Positions 13,847 to 21,125 of a DNA stretch of 49,297 nt are shown piece after piece (position 1 is the stretch's first letter; the number at the start of each line of letters is the position of its first letter). Origin of the DNA: Acidovorax sp. (GTDB lineage Bacteria > Pseudomonadota > Gammaproteobacteria > Burkholderiales > Burkholderiaceae_C); the NCBI GenBank assembly GCA_030692685.1, contig JAUXZO010000085.1, forward strand, positions 1 to 49,297. The letters run 5' to 3'. The translations under genes were made by a program, and so were the position numbers. The notes below the pieces were generated by a model. That model saw only the letters and a list, made by a program, of their open reading frames with translations. It was not told the origin of the DNA and searched no databases.

Positions 13847-14190
13847 GCTGCACCGCCTTCGTCCACAATTGCGGCACCAACATGGGAGGCTGCATGGGAC
13901 TCGGAACCATCATTGCAATCAACGAGCGGCGCGGAATGTTTGTCGTCAAAAGTGACGACGGGGAGTACAGCACCTGGTCGCTCAACGACAGCATCGACCT
14001 TGAACTGAACAGCCGCGTAAAGGGTGATCTGGATGCCCTCGGCAGCGAAACGCTGCTGTATGTCAGCACCGGTGAGCCATTCGAGGCCAGCGGTGAGTCT
14101 GGTCCAAGCAGCTTGGTCGCAGCCCTGCGCATCGCCAGGCAGTAGGGCGCGGAGTGCGGCACTGAGGCTTGTGGGTGCTGCGGCGCTCAT
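13843..14190 (-). CDS. Possible protein overlapping a plus-strand gene on the opposite strand
   Basis: A 115-residue frame that fits the operon by an ATGA overlap at both ends (with 14187-14339 and 13463-13846). Its N-terminal half (ALRALLPGDAQGCDQAAWTR) looks protein-like, but the C-terminal third has no structure I recognise. Almost all of it is antisense to the better supported plus-strand gene 13894-14145. It may be a relic, or antisense coincidence. Confidence 0.3.
   Translation of the reverse strand: MSAAAPTSLSAALRALLPGDAQGCDQAAWTRLTAGLEWLTGADIQQRFAAEGIQITLYAAVQFKVDAVVERPGAVLPVVTFDDKHSAPLVDCNDGSESHAASHVGAAIVDEGGAA
13894..14145 (+). CDS. Small conserved beta-rich protein on the opposite strand of the operon
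   Basis: An 83-residue protein starting MGLGTIIAINERRGMFVVKS. The pattern GTIIAINERRGMF, DDGEYSTWSLNDSIDL, VKGDLDALGSETLL and SGPSSL recalls a widespread small proteobacterial family of unknown function; my recall of the family is the evidence. GGAGG 4 nt before ATG 13894 supports the start, and GC-rich third positions support coding. It is the only plus-strand gene within the leftward operon and resembles a phage moron: a small cargo gene with its own expression. No promoter could be identified with confidence. Confidence 0.65.
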   Translation: MGLGTIIAINERRGMFVVKSDDGEYSTWSLNDSIDLELNSRVKGDLDALGSETLLYVSTGEPFEASGESGPSSLVAALRIARQ

Positions 14191-14339
14191 TGCACACCGT
14201 CACTTTCACCAGCGATGAGCCGCCCTGCAAGTTCACGCGCCTTGGCGTGGTACATCGGCAGGAAGCGCTCGTGGATCTCACCAGCTGGGCGGGCAATGGC
14301 CCGGCGCATGAGTTTCAGTCGATATGCGAGGTATGACAT
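14187..14339 (-). CDS. First small gene of the leftward operon (50 aa)
   Basis: A 50-residue basic helical protein: MSYLAYRLKLMRRAIARPAG at the start, then HERFLPMYHAKARELAGRL. GGAGG 6 nt before ATG 14339 is a strong ribosome site, and the stop overlaps the next ATG as ATGA. It is the first gene after the operator-covered promoter pL. No family recognised; its size and position recall small early regulators of phages. Confidence 0.65.
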   Translation of the reverse strand: MSYLAYRLKLMRRAIARPAGEIHERFLPMYHAKARELAGRLIAGESDGVQ

Positions 14340-14366
14340 GTTCGGCCTCCGGTTGTTGGTAGGCCG

Positions 14367-14428
14367 ATTAAACGCTATGTTTAGTTTGTTGTCAACATAG
14401 TGTTTAGTTTATTTCAACTTCATGTTTA
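14367..14428 (-). promoter_or_regulatory. Leftward early promoter pL with three repressor operators
   Basis: On the minus strand TTGACA (14395-14390) and TTTAAT (14372-14367) stand 17 nt apart. Three operator-like dyads follow the form TAAAC-N5-GTTTA: 14369-14383 (perfect, over the -10), 14392-14406 (one mismatch, over the -35) and 14414-14428 (one mismatch, upstream). This is a strong promoter that a repressor would silence in the lysogen. Confidence 0.85.
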
Positions 14429-14521
14429 ATTTGGTGACGGAATGGATGCGAAATAGAGCTTTGGTTGTGCCTGGGCTCTGACGCTTTGCACCACAGCGCC
14501 GGGCTAAGTCCGGCGTGGGCG

Positions 14522-15070
14522 TTATGCGGCGCTATTCTCGATGGGCACTCGGCGAACGACTAAACACCAGCCTTCGGCATCTTGGGTGAGGTGGGTGCTA
14601 CTCTGGTAGCCTTGGGTGAAGTTCTGACCCCAAGCCTCCTCGCATGAGTGCTGTGTACTGGTCCAGTGCCAATTTTCACGAAATTGCTCGGGGATGACGG
14701 CGTAAAGGAGCGCGCTTTCCGCGCGACTGGGCAGGTAGCAGTCGCCCGGCAAGTTGCGAATTTTCTTTGCAAGGCTATTGCGGGCGGCGGCCATGGTCAG
14801 CGTGTTGGCATAGCCGTCATAACGACAGTAGGCTTTCTTTACCGGTTTGCTCCAGGGACTATATCTCCAGCAAGACCGAAAGGTAAATTCAGCACCTTCT
14901 GGCCGCACCAGGTGCCAGCCGGCGAGGCCGTCGGCGCTGCGCATGACGCCGACGTAAAAACCACCTTGCTCAGGCCAGCGTTTGCCGGGCAGAGGAGGGA
15001 TGGCTGCCGTGCATGCGTGTGCACTGGACGGCCAGCTCGAAGCCGGCGAAGTGGGTGAAGTAGGTTGCAT
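14522..15070 (-). CDS. Third lectin-like protein related to the DGR targets, no intact IMH
   Basis: A 182-residue protein with GGAGG before ATG 15070. It shares the target layout: GGFYVGVMRSADG, WHLVRPEGAEF, CYLPSRAESALLYAV, NWHWTSTQHSCEEAWGQNF and the ending EGWCLVVRRVPIENSAA. The final segment aligns with the VRs, but differences from the TR are not limited to adenines, and the GC-rich IMH end is not conserved, so the present TR should not write into it. A proline/serine-rich N-terminus and a Cys-rich middle differ from targets 1 and 2. It has its own operator-controlled promoter and is monocistronic. Confidence 0.75.
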   Translation of the reverse strand: MQPTSPTSPASSWPSSAHACTAAIPPLPGKRWPEQGGFYVGVMRSADGLAGWHLVRPEGAEFTFRSCWRYSPWSKPVKKAYCRYDGYANTLTMAAARNSLAKKIRNLPGDCYLPSRAESALLYAVIPEQFRENWHWTSTQHSCEEAWGQNFTQGYQSSTHLTQDAEGWCLVVRRVPIENSAA

Positions 15071-15095
15071 TTTGCCTCCGAGAGTTAAGAGGCGG

Positions 15096-15124
15096 ATTAA
15101 ACATCATGTTTAGTTTTTAATCAA
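15096..15124 (-). promoter_or_regulatory. Operator-controlled promoter of the third lectin-like gene
   Basis: Minus-strand TTGATT (15124-15119), 17-nt spacer, TTTAAT (15101-15096). A perfect dyad TAAAC-ATCAT-GTTTA (15098-15112) covers the -10 in the same geometry as at pL and cro. Confidence 0.8.
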
Positions 15125-15154
15125 CCTATATTCAACCAAACGATCTCGGCTCTT

Positions 15155-15505
15155 TCAGCGGAATTTCTTAAAACAACTGCCGGCATTGATGGCCTTAAGG
15201 AACTCGCAGCCAAGAATTTTGCTCGATCCTTTTGCATCATTTGCAATGCTCACCATGTAGCTCTTTCCGTTGGCGCACGCCAGATTCCAATAAGCATCGC
15301 CCTTTTTATCTAGACCCTGAAAAAAAGTCCGCGTAACCAGGCCGCAGCGCTCCTCGCTTCGATAAAGAAACACCGAAAAATACTCCTGGCGCTGGGTTTC
15401 GTCCATCGCAGAAATACGTCTGTGGGCTTCGTTGGCGGATGCAGAAAAGGACCAGAGACTGCTCGCAATGCATGCGACCAGGGCCAATGTGTGTATGCGT
15501 TTCAT
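15155..15505 (-). CDS. Small secreted protein
   Basis: A 116-residue protein with a Sec signal peptide: MKR, hydrophobic TLALVACIASSLWSFS and a likely cut after SASA (residue 24). The mature part has four cysteines (ERCGL, NLACANG, LGCEFL, GSCFKK) that could form two disulfides in the periplasm, and a DAYWNLACANGKSYMVSI core. AAAGGA lies 6-8 nt before ATG 15505. Placed between the repressor gene and the third lectin-like gene, it may be expressed in the lysogen and alter the host; that is inference. No family name known to me. Confidence 0.7.
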   Translation of the reverse strand: MKRIHTLALVACIASSLWSFSASANEAHRRISAMDETQRQEYFSVFLYRSEERCGLVTRTFFQGLDKKGDAYWNLACANGKSYMVSIANDAKGSSKILGCEFLKAINAGSCFKKFR

Positions 15506-15620
15506 GGCTATCCTTTATTGGAGAGGTTCAATTACCTCGTTATTTTTTACTGCCCTGGTCGTCAGCTCAGCTCGCCCGTTTCTTTTGGACTCCAGGCTGT
15601 AAACATTCGCGCCGCTGCGC

Positions 15621-16070
15621 TCATGCCGCATGTGGATAGGAGTCGGGCTCGCGCTGATTTGACGGCGGCTCGCGGACGTTAAGCATGAAATGGATGCCGT
15701 CTTCTACATGTTTCAACTGCTGCGCGGTCAGCTTTTCAAACTGGTCTCGGCTTACAGTTTTAAAGGGCCATGACGGCTCAGACGAATACGTTCCACGCGT
15801 CTGGTTCGCATTGGGTGGCGACAACAGTTCGGGCGGCTGCCAAGTCGTTTTGACGAGCTCCGGCGCACCATGCAGAAGCCAATTTGCATCACAGCCGATG
15901 TAATTTTGCGCAAGCAAAGCGCCTTCATTTGAAAGACCGCGCGTCTCCCAGTTTTTTACAACCTGAGGCGTAACGTTCAATAGCCTGGCCACGGCAGACT
16001 GACCTTTTACATCACGCAGGATGTTGGCGGCTTCGTAAAGGCGCGCGATTGTAGGATGAACTTGGGCCAT
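15621..16070 (-). CDS. CI-like prophage repressor without a peptidase domain
   Basis: A 149-residue protein. Residues about 5-60 form a CI-type helix-turn-helix: LYEAANILRDVKGQSAVARL, LNVTPQVVKNWETRGLS, then GCDANWLLHGAPE, typical of repressors in Burkholderiales prophages. The remaining 85 residues are short and contain no S24/LexA Ser-Lys peptidase motif, so RecA-driven self-cleavage is not expected. Start at ATG 16070; there is no good ribosome site, and in-frame codons upstream are also possible. It is divergent from cro across an operator region, the classic immunity arrangement. Confidence 0.8.
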   Translation of the reverse strand: MAQVHPTIARLYEAANILRDVKGQSAVARLLNVTPQVVKNWETRGLSNEGALLAQNYIGCDANWLLHGAPELVKTTWQPPELLSPPNANQTRGTYSSEPSWPFKTVSRDQFEKLTAQQLKHVEDGIHFMLNVREPPSNQREPDSYPHAA

Positions 16071-16090
16071 CAAGTAGATTGTCAAATGCT

Positions 16091-16146
16091 TAAACGCGAT
16101 GTTGTTACACGTGGTGATTGACTTTTGACTAAACGCCGTGTTTAAT
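16091..16146 (+). promoter_or_regulatory. cro promoter and immunity operators
   Basis: TTGACT (16118-16123), 17-nt spacer and TTTAAT (16141-16146) face cro. A perfect dyad TAAAC-GCCGT-GTTTA (16130-16144) overlaps the -10; a second, imperfect one (TAAAC-GCGAT-GTTGT, 16091-16105) lies towards the repressor gene. Transcription would start near 16153, at the cro ATG itself. Confidence 0.8.
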
Positions 16147-16152
16147 CGGCGA

Positions 16153-16416
16153 ATGACTGACAAAGAACGTGATCGAGAGTTGATTGCTGAACTTGGTGGG
16201 CCCTCCAAGGTTGCGGAGTTGCTTGGGCTTCCCAAGCTCGGCGGACAGCAAAGGGTGCAAAACTGGCTTGCACGTGGCATTCCGTCGAAAGTAAAAATTC
16301 AGCGCCCTGACTTGTTCCTGCGCGCATTGGCGGGAAAAACTGAGCCAAATCAGCCGCCAGCCCTTACACCACCTGTGCAAGCAGCTATCAACACGATAGC
16401 GGCTGCGGCTGCCTGA
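16153..16416 (+). CDS. cro: Cro-like regulator
   Basis: An 87-residue protein with a compact helix-turn-helix: ELIAELGGPSKVAELLGL and QRVQNWLARGIPSKVKIQRP, the Cro/YdaS type. It should compete with the repressor for the TAAAC-N5-GTTTA operators and support lytic growth. The end is an alanine/proline tail. Start at ATG 16153; it lies exactly 7 nt after the -10 element with no room for a Shine-Dalgarno sequence, so a leaderless message is likely. Confidence 0.8.
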   Translation: MTDKERDRELIAELGGPSKVAELLGLPKLGGQQRVQNWLARGIPSKVKIQRPDLFLRALAGKTEPNQPPALTPPVQAAINTIAAAAA

Positions 16417-16511
16417 GCACCATCCCATGAAGCCACAAGAGAACGCGCCTGACAGCGGCGACGCGGCCATTGAGGAATTGCTTGATAGGGATGTGCGGAG
16501 CCGGGCGAGGT

Positions 16512-16739
16512 TTATTGCGTCAAGGCGCGCACCGTTGTTTCCAACTTTTGAAGATAGCCGTCTCCGAGCGCTTTTGGCAAGCCCAGTGCAATCATTTTTT
16601 CCAGCTTCTTTAAGGCGACTTCTCGCACGAGGTCTGGGTTTGGGGACGAAACGATGAGTGCGCAGATGACCAGCTGCATCGCAGTCATCTCGCCACGGTG
16701 TTCGTCGAACATCCTGCGGTCGTCTTCCGTCTGTTTCAT
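16512..16739 (-). CDS. Small helical protein, unknown (75 aa)
   Basis: A 75-residue protein, MKQTEDDRRMFDEHRGEMTA first, then LVREVALKKLEKMIALGLPK. AAGGGG 6 nt before ATG 16739 supports the start. Highly helical and charged with no signal peptide. It is leftward, converging with cro, and a plus-strand frame (16427-16657) overlaps it. No family recognised. Confidence 0.55.
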   Translation of the reverse strand: MKQTEDDRRMFDEHRGEMTAMQLVICALIVSSPNPDLVREVALKKLEKMIALGLPKALGDGYLQKLETTVRALTQ

Positions 16740-17017
16740 GAGTGGCCCCTTTGTGAAATTGACTGGTGTGATGGCCGTCAATGTAGCAAAGCGGGTCGCT
16801 CACCATTTTCAACCACACCGCCATCACATCCGGCGCGCCTGTGAAGTCTCCTCCCTGTTCGGTCGTCTGGCGCGGGAAGGTGCCAGGCGTTGGGCGGGCC
16901 GGGGCGGTGTGGTCTTTTCTTTTTGTCAGCTGTTCGGTCATGTTGGAAAAAATTTTCGGCTGCGTTCAATGCAGTTGCCAACGTGTAATTCGATGATATT
17001 TACCTATAAGAGGCCCT

Positions 17018-17380
17018 ATGCCTGCACCGCACAACCCGCGTCAGTTGCCCTTGAACATGCTGACGTACTACCAGGCGCCTTCCATGGTCAGCACTGCGCA
17101 AATTGATGCCGTCAAGACCTACCGCGGGGCCGTTCTGGCCTGCTGGGCACTGCGCAACCGCCCGCACTTGACAAAGCGGCAGCTGGCGGAGGAGGTGGGC
17201 TGTTATGCCTCGCACGTCACGGACTATCTCAGCACCAATGAAGCCAAGCGCGACATGCCGGCGCGGCACATTGCGGAGTTCGAGGCGGCCTGCGGAAACC
17301 GCTTCATCAGCCAGTGGATCGCGAGGCGGTCAGAGCTGACGGTTCTGGAGGAGTTTGTCGCTCAGCGAAGGGTGGGCTAA
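17018..17380 (+). CDS. Helix-turn-helix early regulator
   Basis: A 120-residue protein with a likely HTH at residues about 48-75: PHLTKRQLAEEVGCYASHVT and DYLSTNEAKRDMPARHIAEF. The N-terminus MPAPHNPRQLPLNMLTYYQA is typical of a group of Burkholderiales phage early proteins I have seen without a function. AGAGG 5 nt before ATG 17018. First gene of the rightward early operon; a CII-like or replication-regulatory role is a guess from position. Confidence 0.65.
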   Translation: MPAPHNPRQLPLNMLTYYQAPSMVSTAQIDAVKTYRGAVLACWALRNRPHLTKRQLAEEVGCYASHVTDYLSTNEAKRDMPARHIAEFEAACGNRFISQWIARRSELTVLEEFVAQRRVG

Positions 17381-17749
17381 ATGACCGCCGACATCGAGCC
17401 CTGCAGCGTCTACCAGCTGCCCAGCGGACGTTACGCGATGGTGCTGCCGCGCACCGGATCCAGCGAGGTGACAGCCCATCTGGTCAGCGTGAAGCTGATG
17501 CAGCGGCTGCCTGCAACCGAGATGCGGTTGCGCGCTTCGTTCATCATCAAGCGCGCCAAGCTGTGCTGGAAGGCTGCGGACTGGCGGCGCCGGGTGGACG
17601 ATCTGGCCGCCGAAGCGGCTGAGGCCCTTGCCAAAAAGGAGCGGCAGGAGCTTGCCCGGGCTGAGGACATAAGCCGGGCGCGTGCTATCGACGCGGAGCA
17701 TGCGGCCATCAAGGCGGCAAACCGGCGGCTGCTGAGGCTGGCTGCCTGA
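17381..17749 (+). CDS. Hypothetical early protein with coiled-coil end
   Basis: A 122-residue protein. Residues 8-50 look beta-rich (VYQLPSGRYAMVLPR, VTAHLVSVKLMQRLPA); residues 55-118 are a long charged, alanine-rich helix, probably a coiled coil (RRVDDLAAEAAEALAKKE). The ATG follows the TAA of the previous gene directly and the stop overlaps the next ATG (TGATG), so the three genes are one translational unit. Function unknown. Confidence 0.6.
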   Translation: MTADIEPCSVYQLPSGRYAMVLPRTGSSEVTAHLVSVKLMQRLPATEMRLRASFIIKRAKLCWKAADWRRRVDDLAAEAAEALAKKERQELARAEDISRARAIDAEHAAIKAANRRLLRLAA

Positions 17750-18054
17750 TGCACGCGCAGAACCTACACCTCGCGGTGCTGGGCGCCGTGAATGACCTTG
17801 AGACGGTGGACGGCGAGGGCAAGCGCCACGGGCCGACACTGCGGGATCTGGCTGACAAGCTGGGCCGCATGAACGACCGCGAGTTGTCTACCACCGTCAA
17901 AAACCTCAAGCGCCGGGACAAGCTGTGCATCCTGCGCACCGTGCGCATAGAGGGCTGCTGCAAGCCGGTGGCGCAGTACGGGTTGAAGACGGATGCGCCC
18001 AAGTCAATTGAAGCCTGGCGCACGGCCATGGCGGGTTGGGTGGCCCTGACGTGA
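17749..18054 (+). CDS. Winged-helix-like early protein
   Basis: A 101-residue protein with the order of a winged helix: HLAVLGAVNDLETVDGEG, PTLRDLADKLGRMNDRELST, VKNLKRRDKLCILRTVRI and a beta return (CKPVAQYGL). Possibly a DNA-binding partner of the replication protein encoded next, whose GTG start overlaps this stop (GTGA at 18051-18054). Confidence 0.65.
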   Translation: MHAQNLHLAVLGAVNDLETVDGEGKRHGPTLRDLADKLGRMNDRELSTTVKNLKRRDKLCILRTVRIEGCCKPVAQYGLKTDAPKSIEAWRTAMAGWVALT

Positions 18055-20765
18055 CAGAACGCGCACCGTTGCCGCCGATCAACTTTGCCGCGCTGGCCCA
18101 TGCGCTGCTTCAGCGCATTGATACGCTCGTTCCACACTGGCTCTCTGGTGGCGCGCTCAAATCGAACGGAACGGAGTACTTCGTCAACTCGGTTTGGCGC
18201 ACGGAGAAAACGCCCAGCTTGAGTGTCCGCATGAAGGGCGAAAAAGCTGGGCAGTGGCAGGATCACGGGGGTTCGCACGCGGGCGGGGATCTGATCAGTC
18301 TCTACGCCGCCATCCACGGCATGGACAACGGTGCCGCCGCAGTGCAACTCGCCCGGGAGCATGGGCTCGAATCCGTGGCTGATGTCCAGCCGCTGCGGGC
18401 GGGGGCCAATAGGCCAGCGGCTCCACCGCCGCCCAAACTGCCGGCACCACCAGCCGCGGCGCGAAGGGAAGATCCGGAGACGTGGAAGACTATGCTTCCG
18501 GCGCCAGAGCATCCTAAGGCGACCTTCTGGCACTTTCACCGCAACAACGAAAATCACAAAGACCCGATTGCGCACACGGCTGAGTACCGCATGGGTGGTC
18601 GGCTGCTTGGCTATGTTGTGCGCTTTGTGGGCAGCGATGGCAAGAAGGTAACGCTGCCCTACACCTGGTCGATCAGCGAGCGCGACGGTACCTGCAAGTG
18701 GGTGTGGCGGCACTGGGACGCTCCCCGGCCTCTGTACGTGCCGCTGGGCACCATGCCGGAACAACGCACTGTTGTACTGGTGGAGGGGGAGAAAAAGGCC
18801 GATGTGCTGCAGGCGCTGCTTGAAGCCCATGCGCCTGGCGTGTATGTAGTGGTCAGCTGGTCGGGCGGCTGCAAAGCCTGGAACAAGGCCCTGTGGGACT
18901 GGCTGGCAGGCTGCACCGTGTTGCTGTGGCCTGACTGTGATGGCAAGCGCGTGCCGCTGACCAAAGCCGAGCGTGATGCGAATCCAGATGAACTGGCGCA
19001 GCAACTGCTTCAAGATGCAAAGCCGCTCTTGCCGTCCCACAAGCAGGTCGGCATGGCGGCGATGCTGGGCATCGGGGTGCTGCTCCGAGATTCTCATTCG
19101 TGCAATGTCAGCTTGCTGCCGATCCCCGAACCTGGCGCGGTGCCGGATGGCTGGGATTGCGCCGACGCTATCAACACCGATGGTTGGGACTTCAATCGCA
19201 TTCTGGAGTTCTTTGGCCGGGCGCAGCCACTACCTTCCGAAGCTTCCAAGCCCGCTGATGCTGCTGGCGGTGGAGGAGGCGCTAAAAAGCCGCCCACCGA
19301 TTCCCCTGCTGGCGCGGGAGACAGTGATTCTGACGAACGTGGCGCCGGCGGTGGCGTGATGATCGGGGGGAAGGAAATCCCGTGGTGGCTTGAGCCGTAC
19401 TATGACCACGACAAGGGGCGCTGGCTGATCTCACGCAAGACGGTGATCAAGGCGCTGCGGCACGACCCTGAACTTGAGGCAGTGCTTGGCCTGAACCAAC
19501 TGAGCAACAACATCGACGCACGCGTCAGCTGGCCTTGGGCTCACGCTAAACCGGGGCCGGTCACCAACTCGATTGATCTACTGCTTGGGGACTTTCTAAC
19601 CGCGAAGTACGGCCTGCCGGCGATATCACGGGCCGCGCTCAGCGAGGGCATTGAAACCGTATCGAATGGGCGACCCTTTCACCCGATCAGGGAATGGCTC
19701 TCGGGCCTTGAGCAGCCGAAGAAAAAACGTATCGACAAGTGGCTGATCCACGCGCTGGGCGAGACGCCTGAGACGCTGGAGCCGGCCATGTTTGAGTACC
19801 TGTCGCTGGTGGGCCGCTATTGGCTGCTGGGCATGGTGAACCGCGTGATGCGGCCAGGCTGCAAGTTTGACTATTGCCCTGTGCTGGAAGGCCCGGGTGG
19901 CTACTACAAGTCCACCTTGGTGGAAGTTCTCGCCGGCACGGAGTATTACAGCGACACGCACTTCGACGTGAGCAAGGGCAAGGAAGGCCAGGAGCAGGTG
20001 CAGGGCCTGTGGATGTACGAGATCGCGGAACTGGCGAACTTCGGCAAGGCCGACATCGGCTTGATCAAGGCGTTCATCACCGCGAAGTCAGACCGCTACC
20101 GGCCCAGCTACGGGCGGGTGGTGGAAAAGTTCGACCGGCAGTGCATCTTGGTCGGCACAACCAATGAGCGCACCTACCTGCGGGACCGTACGGGCAATCG
20201 TCGCTTCTGGCCGGTGCCGGTGCGCAACCCTATCCGGATCGACTGGGTGATTGCCAACCGCGCTGAATTGCTGGCTGAGGCCTATGCCCTGTACCAGGCC
20301 GGGGAGCGCTTCACGCCGACGCCTGAGGATGAGCGCCGGCTGTTTGTGCCGGTGCAGGAGAAGCGGCTTGTGGAGACGGCGGTGCTGAGCGAGATGACGC
20401 ACATCCTGACGCGCAACCCGACGATCGAGGGGCCGGCGTCCCGGATGAACAAGAACACGGCCTTCGTAACGATCTCGCACATCACGTCGGCGCTTGGGGT
20501 CGATGCTGCCAAGAGCAGCCCGGCGCTTGAGGGGCAGATCCGCTCCTGGCTTGAGCATCAGGGCTGGGAGTATGTGAAGAAGCAGATCAACGGGGCGCGC
20601 AGCTGGGGTTACCTGAGGCCGAAGGATTGGCCGAAAGCTGAGCCCGAGGACGATGAGGATGACCCAGCGCCAGCGACACCGCCGCCACCAAGGCCACCTG
20701 CGCCTGTGTCGGCAAGTCCTGCAGCGCAATTTTTGAACAAGGAAGCTGATGACGAACCGTTCTGA
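18051..20765 (+). CDS. Phage primase/VapE-type helicase replication protein
   Basis: A 904-residue protein. The N-terminus has a CHC2-like/primase segment (KTPSLSVRMKGEKAGQWQDH, GGDLISLYAA), then a Toprim-like part near residue 243 (VVLVEGEKKADVLQ, LLWPDCDGKRVP). After an acidic Gly/Ala-rich linker comes a virulence-associated E (VapE)-type ATPase: Walker A at about 613-622 (GPGGYYKSTL), YEIAELANFGKADIGLIKAF, and VGTTNERTYLRDRTGNRRFW, the family signature. It would prime and unwind at the phage origin. Start GTG 18051 chosen for the GTGA overlap with the previous stop. Length fits fused primase-helicases. Confidence 0.9.
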   Translation: MTERAPLPPINFAALAHALLQRIDTLVPHWLSGGALKSNGTEYFVNSVWRTEKTPSLSVRMKGEKAGQWQDHGGSHAGGDLISLYAAIHGMDNGAAAVQLAREHGLESVADVQPLRAGANRPAAPPPPKLPAPPAAARREDPETWKTMLPAPEHPKATFWHFHRNNENHKDPIAHTAEYRMGGRLLGYVVRFVGSDGKKVTLPYTWSISERDGTCKWVWRHWDAPRPLYVPLGTMPEQRTVVLVEGEKKADVLQALLEAHAPGVYVVVSWSGGCKAWNKALWDWLAGCTVLLWPDCDGKRVPLTKAERDANPDELAQQLLQDAKPLLPSHKQVGMAAMLGIGVLLRDSHSCNVSLLPIPEPGAVPDGWDCADAINTDGWDFNRILEFFGRAQPLPSEASKPADAAGGGGGAKKPPTDSPAGAGDSDSDERGAGGGVMIGGKEIPWWLEPYYDHDKGRWLISRKTVIKALRHDPELEAVLGLNQLSNNIDARVSWPWAHAKPGPVTNSIDLLLGDFLTAKYGLPAISRAALSEGIETVSNGRPFHPIREWLSGLEQPKKKRIDKWLIHALGETPETLEPAMFEYLSLVGRYWLLGMVNRVMRPGCKFDYCPVLEGPGGYYKSTLVEVLAGTEYYSDTHFDVSKGKEGQEQVQGLWMYEIAELANFGKADIGLIKAFITAKSDRYRPSYGRVVEKFDRQCILVGTTNERTYLRDRTGNRRFWPVPVRNPIRIDWVIANRAELLAEAYALYQAGERFTPTPEDERRLFVPVQEKRLVETAVLSEMTHILTRNPTIEGPASRMNKNTAFVTISHITSALGVDAAKSSPALEGQIRSWLEHQGWEYVKKQINGARSWGYLRPKDWPKAEPEDDEDDPAPATPPPPRPPAPVSASPAAQFLNKEADDEPF

Positions 20766-20913
20766 CCATAGTGTCGCGGCTCGGGAAACGCTCCGTGTCG
20801 CAAGTGCTACCAGACGCAAGATTGGCAGTAGCACGCCCGAAGGGCTGGGAGGTGCGCTGCATCCCCATTGCGGCGCGGTAGCGGGGAAGTCAGTGCATGG
20901 GCCTATGACCTAG
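20749..20913 (+). CDS. Small basic hypothetical protein (54 aa)
   Basis: A 54-residue frame beginning ATGACGAACCG inside the end of the helicase gene; AAGGA stands 6 nt before ATG 20749, a good ribosome site. The product is MTNRSDHSVAARETLRVASA followed by a Gly/His-rich tail. Nothing recognised. Translational coupling to the helicase is likely if it is real. Confidence 0.4.
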   Translation: MTNRSDHSVAARETLRVASATRRKIGSSTPEGLGGALHPHCGAVAGKSVHGPMT

Positions 20914-21125
20914 CAGAAAAGTGTCCATGGTGGCCGTGGGTTGCGTTAGAGCCCATGGTGCTGGTGCTTCTCTCCTTTTGGGGAGTTGAAGCCGCTGCAT
21001 TGTCCACCGTGTACTCACCAATGCGTGTGACGCACATACAGGCAGGTGCATGCGCGCTCGCGCTCGCGTACGGACATCCTCTCACCTATTACCTCTATAG
21101 ATAGTCTTGGACACCTTGGACACCA

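Noticed and set aside
16427..16657. 76-residue plus-strand frame after cro, possible CII-like gene
   Set aside because: No ribosome site, no HTH visible, and it overlaps a better supported minus-strand gene (16512-16739).
16740..16941. Minus-strand frame starting MTEQLTKRKDHTAPARPTPG
   Set aside because: The first 75 codons look protein-like, but there is no ribosome site, and the frame continues antisense through cro and over the 16512-16739 gene without a sensible end.
16975..17010. Promoter for the rightward early operon (TTGCCA with TATTTA or TATAAG)
   Set aside because: Spacings of 16 to 24 nt and poor matches; I could not choose a convincing pair.
20914..21104. Possible small hydrophobic protein (MVLVLLSFWGVEAAALST) between the helicase and 21126
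   Set aside because: No ribosome site and atypical composition; the segment looks non-coding, with repeated TGGACACC near 21110 but no promoter I could defend.
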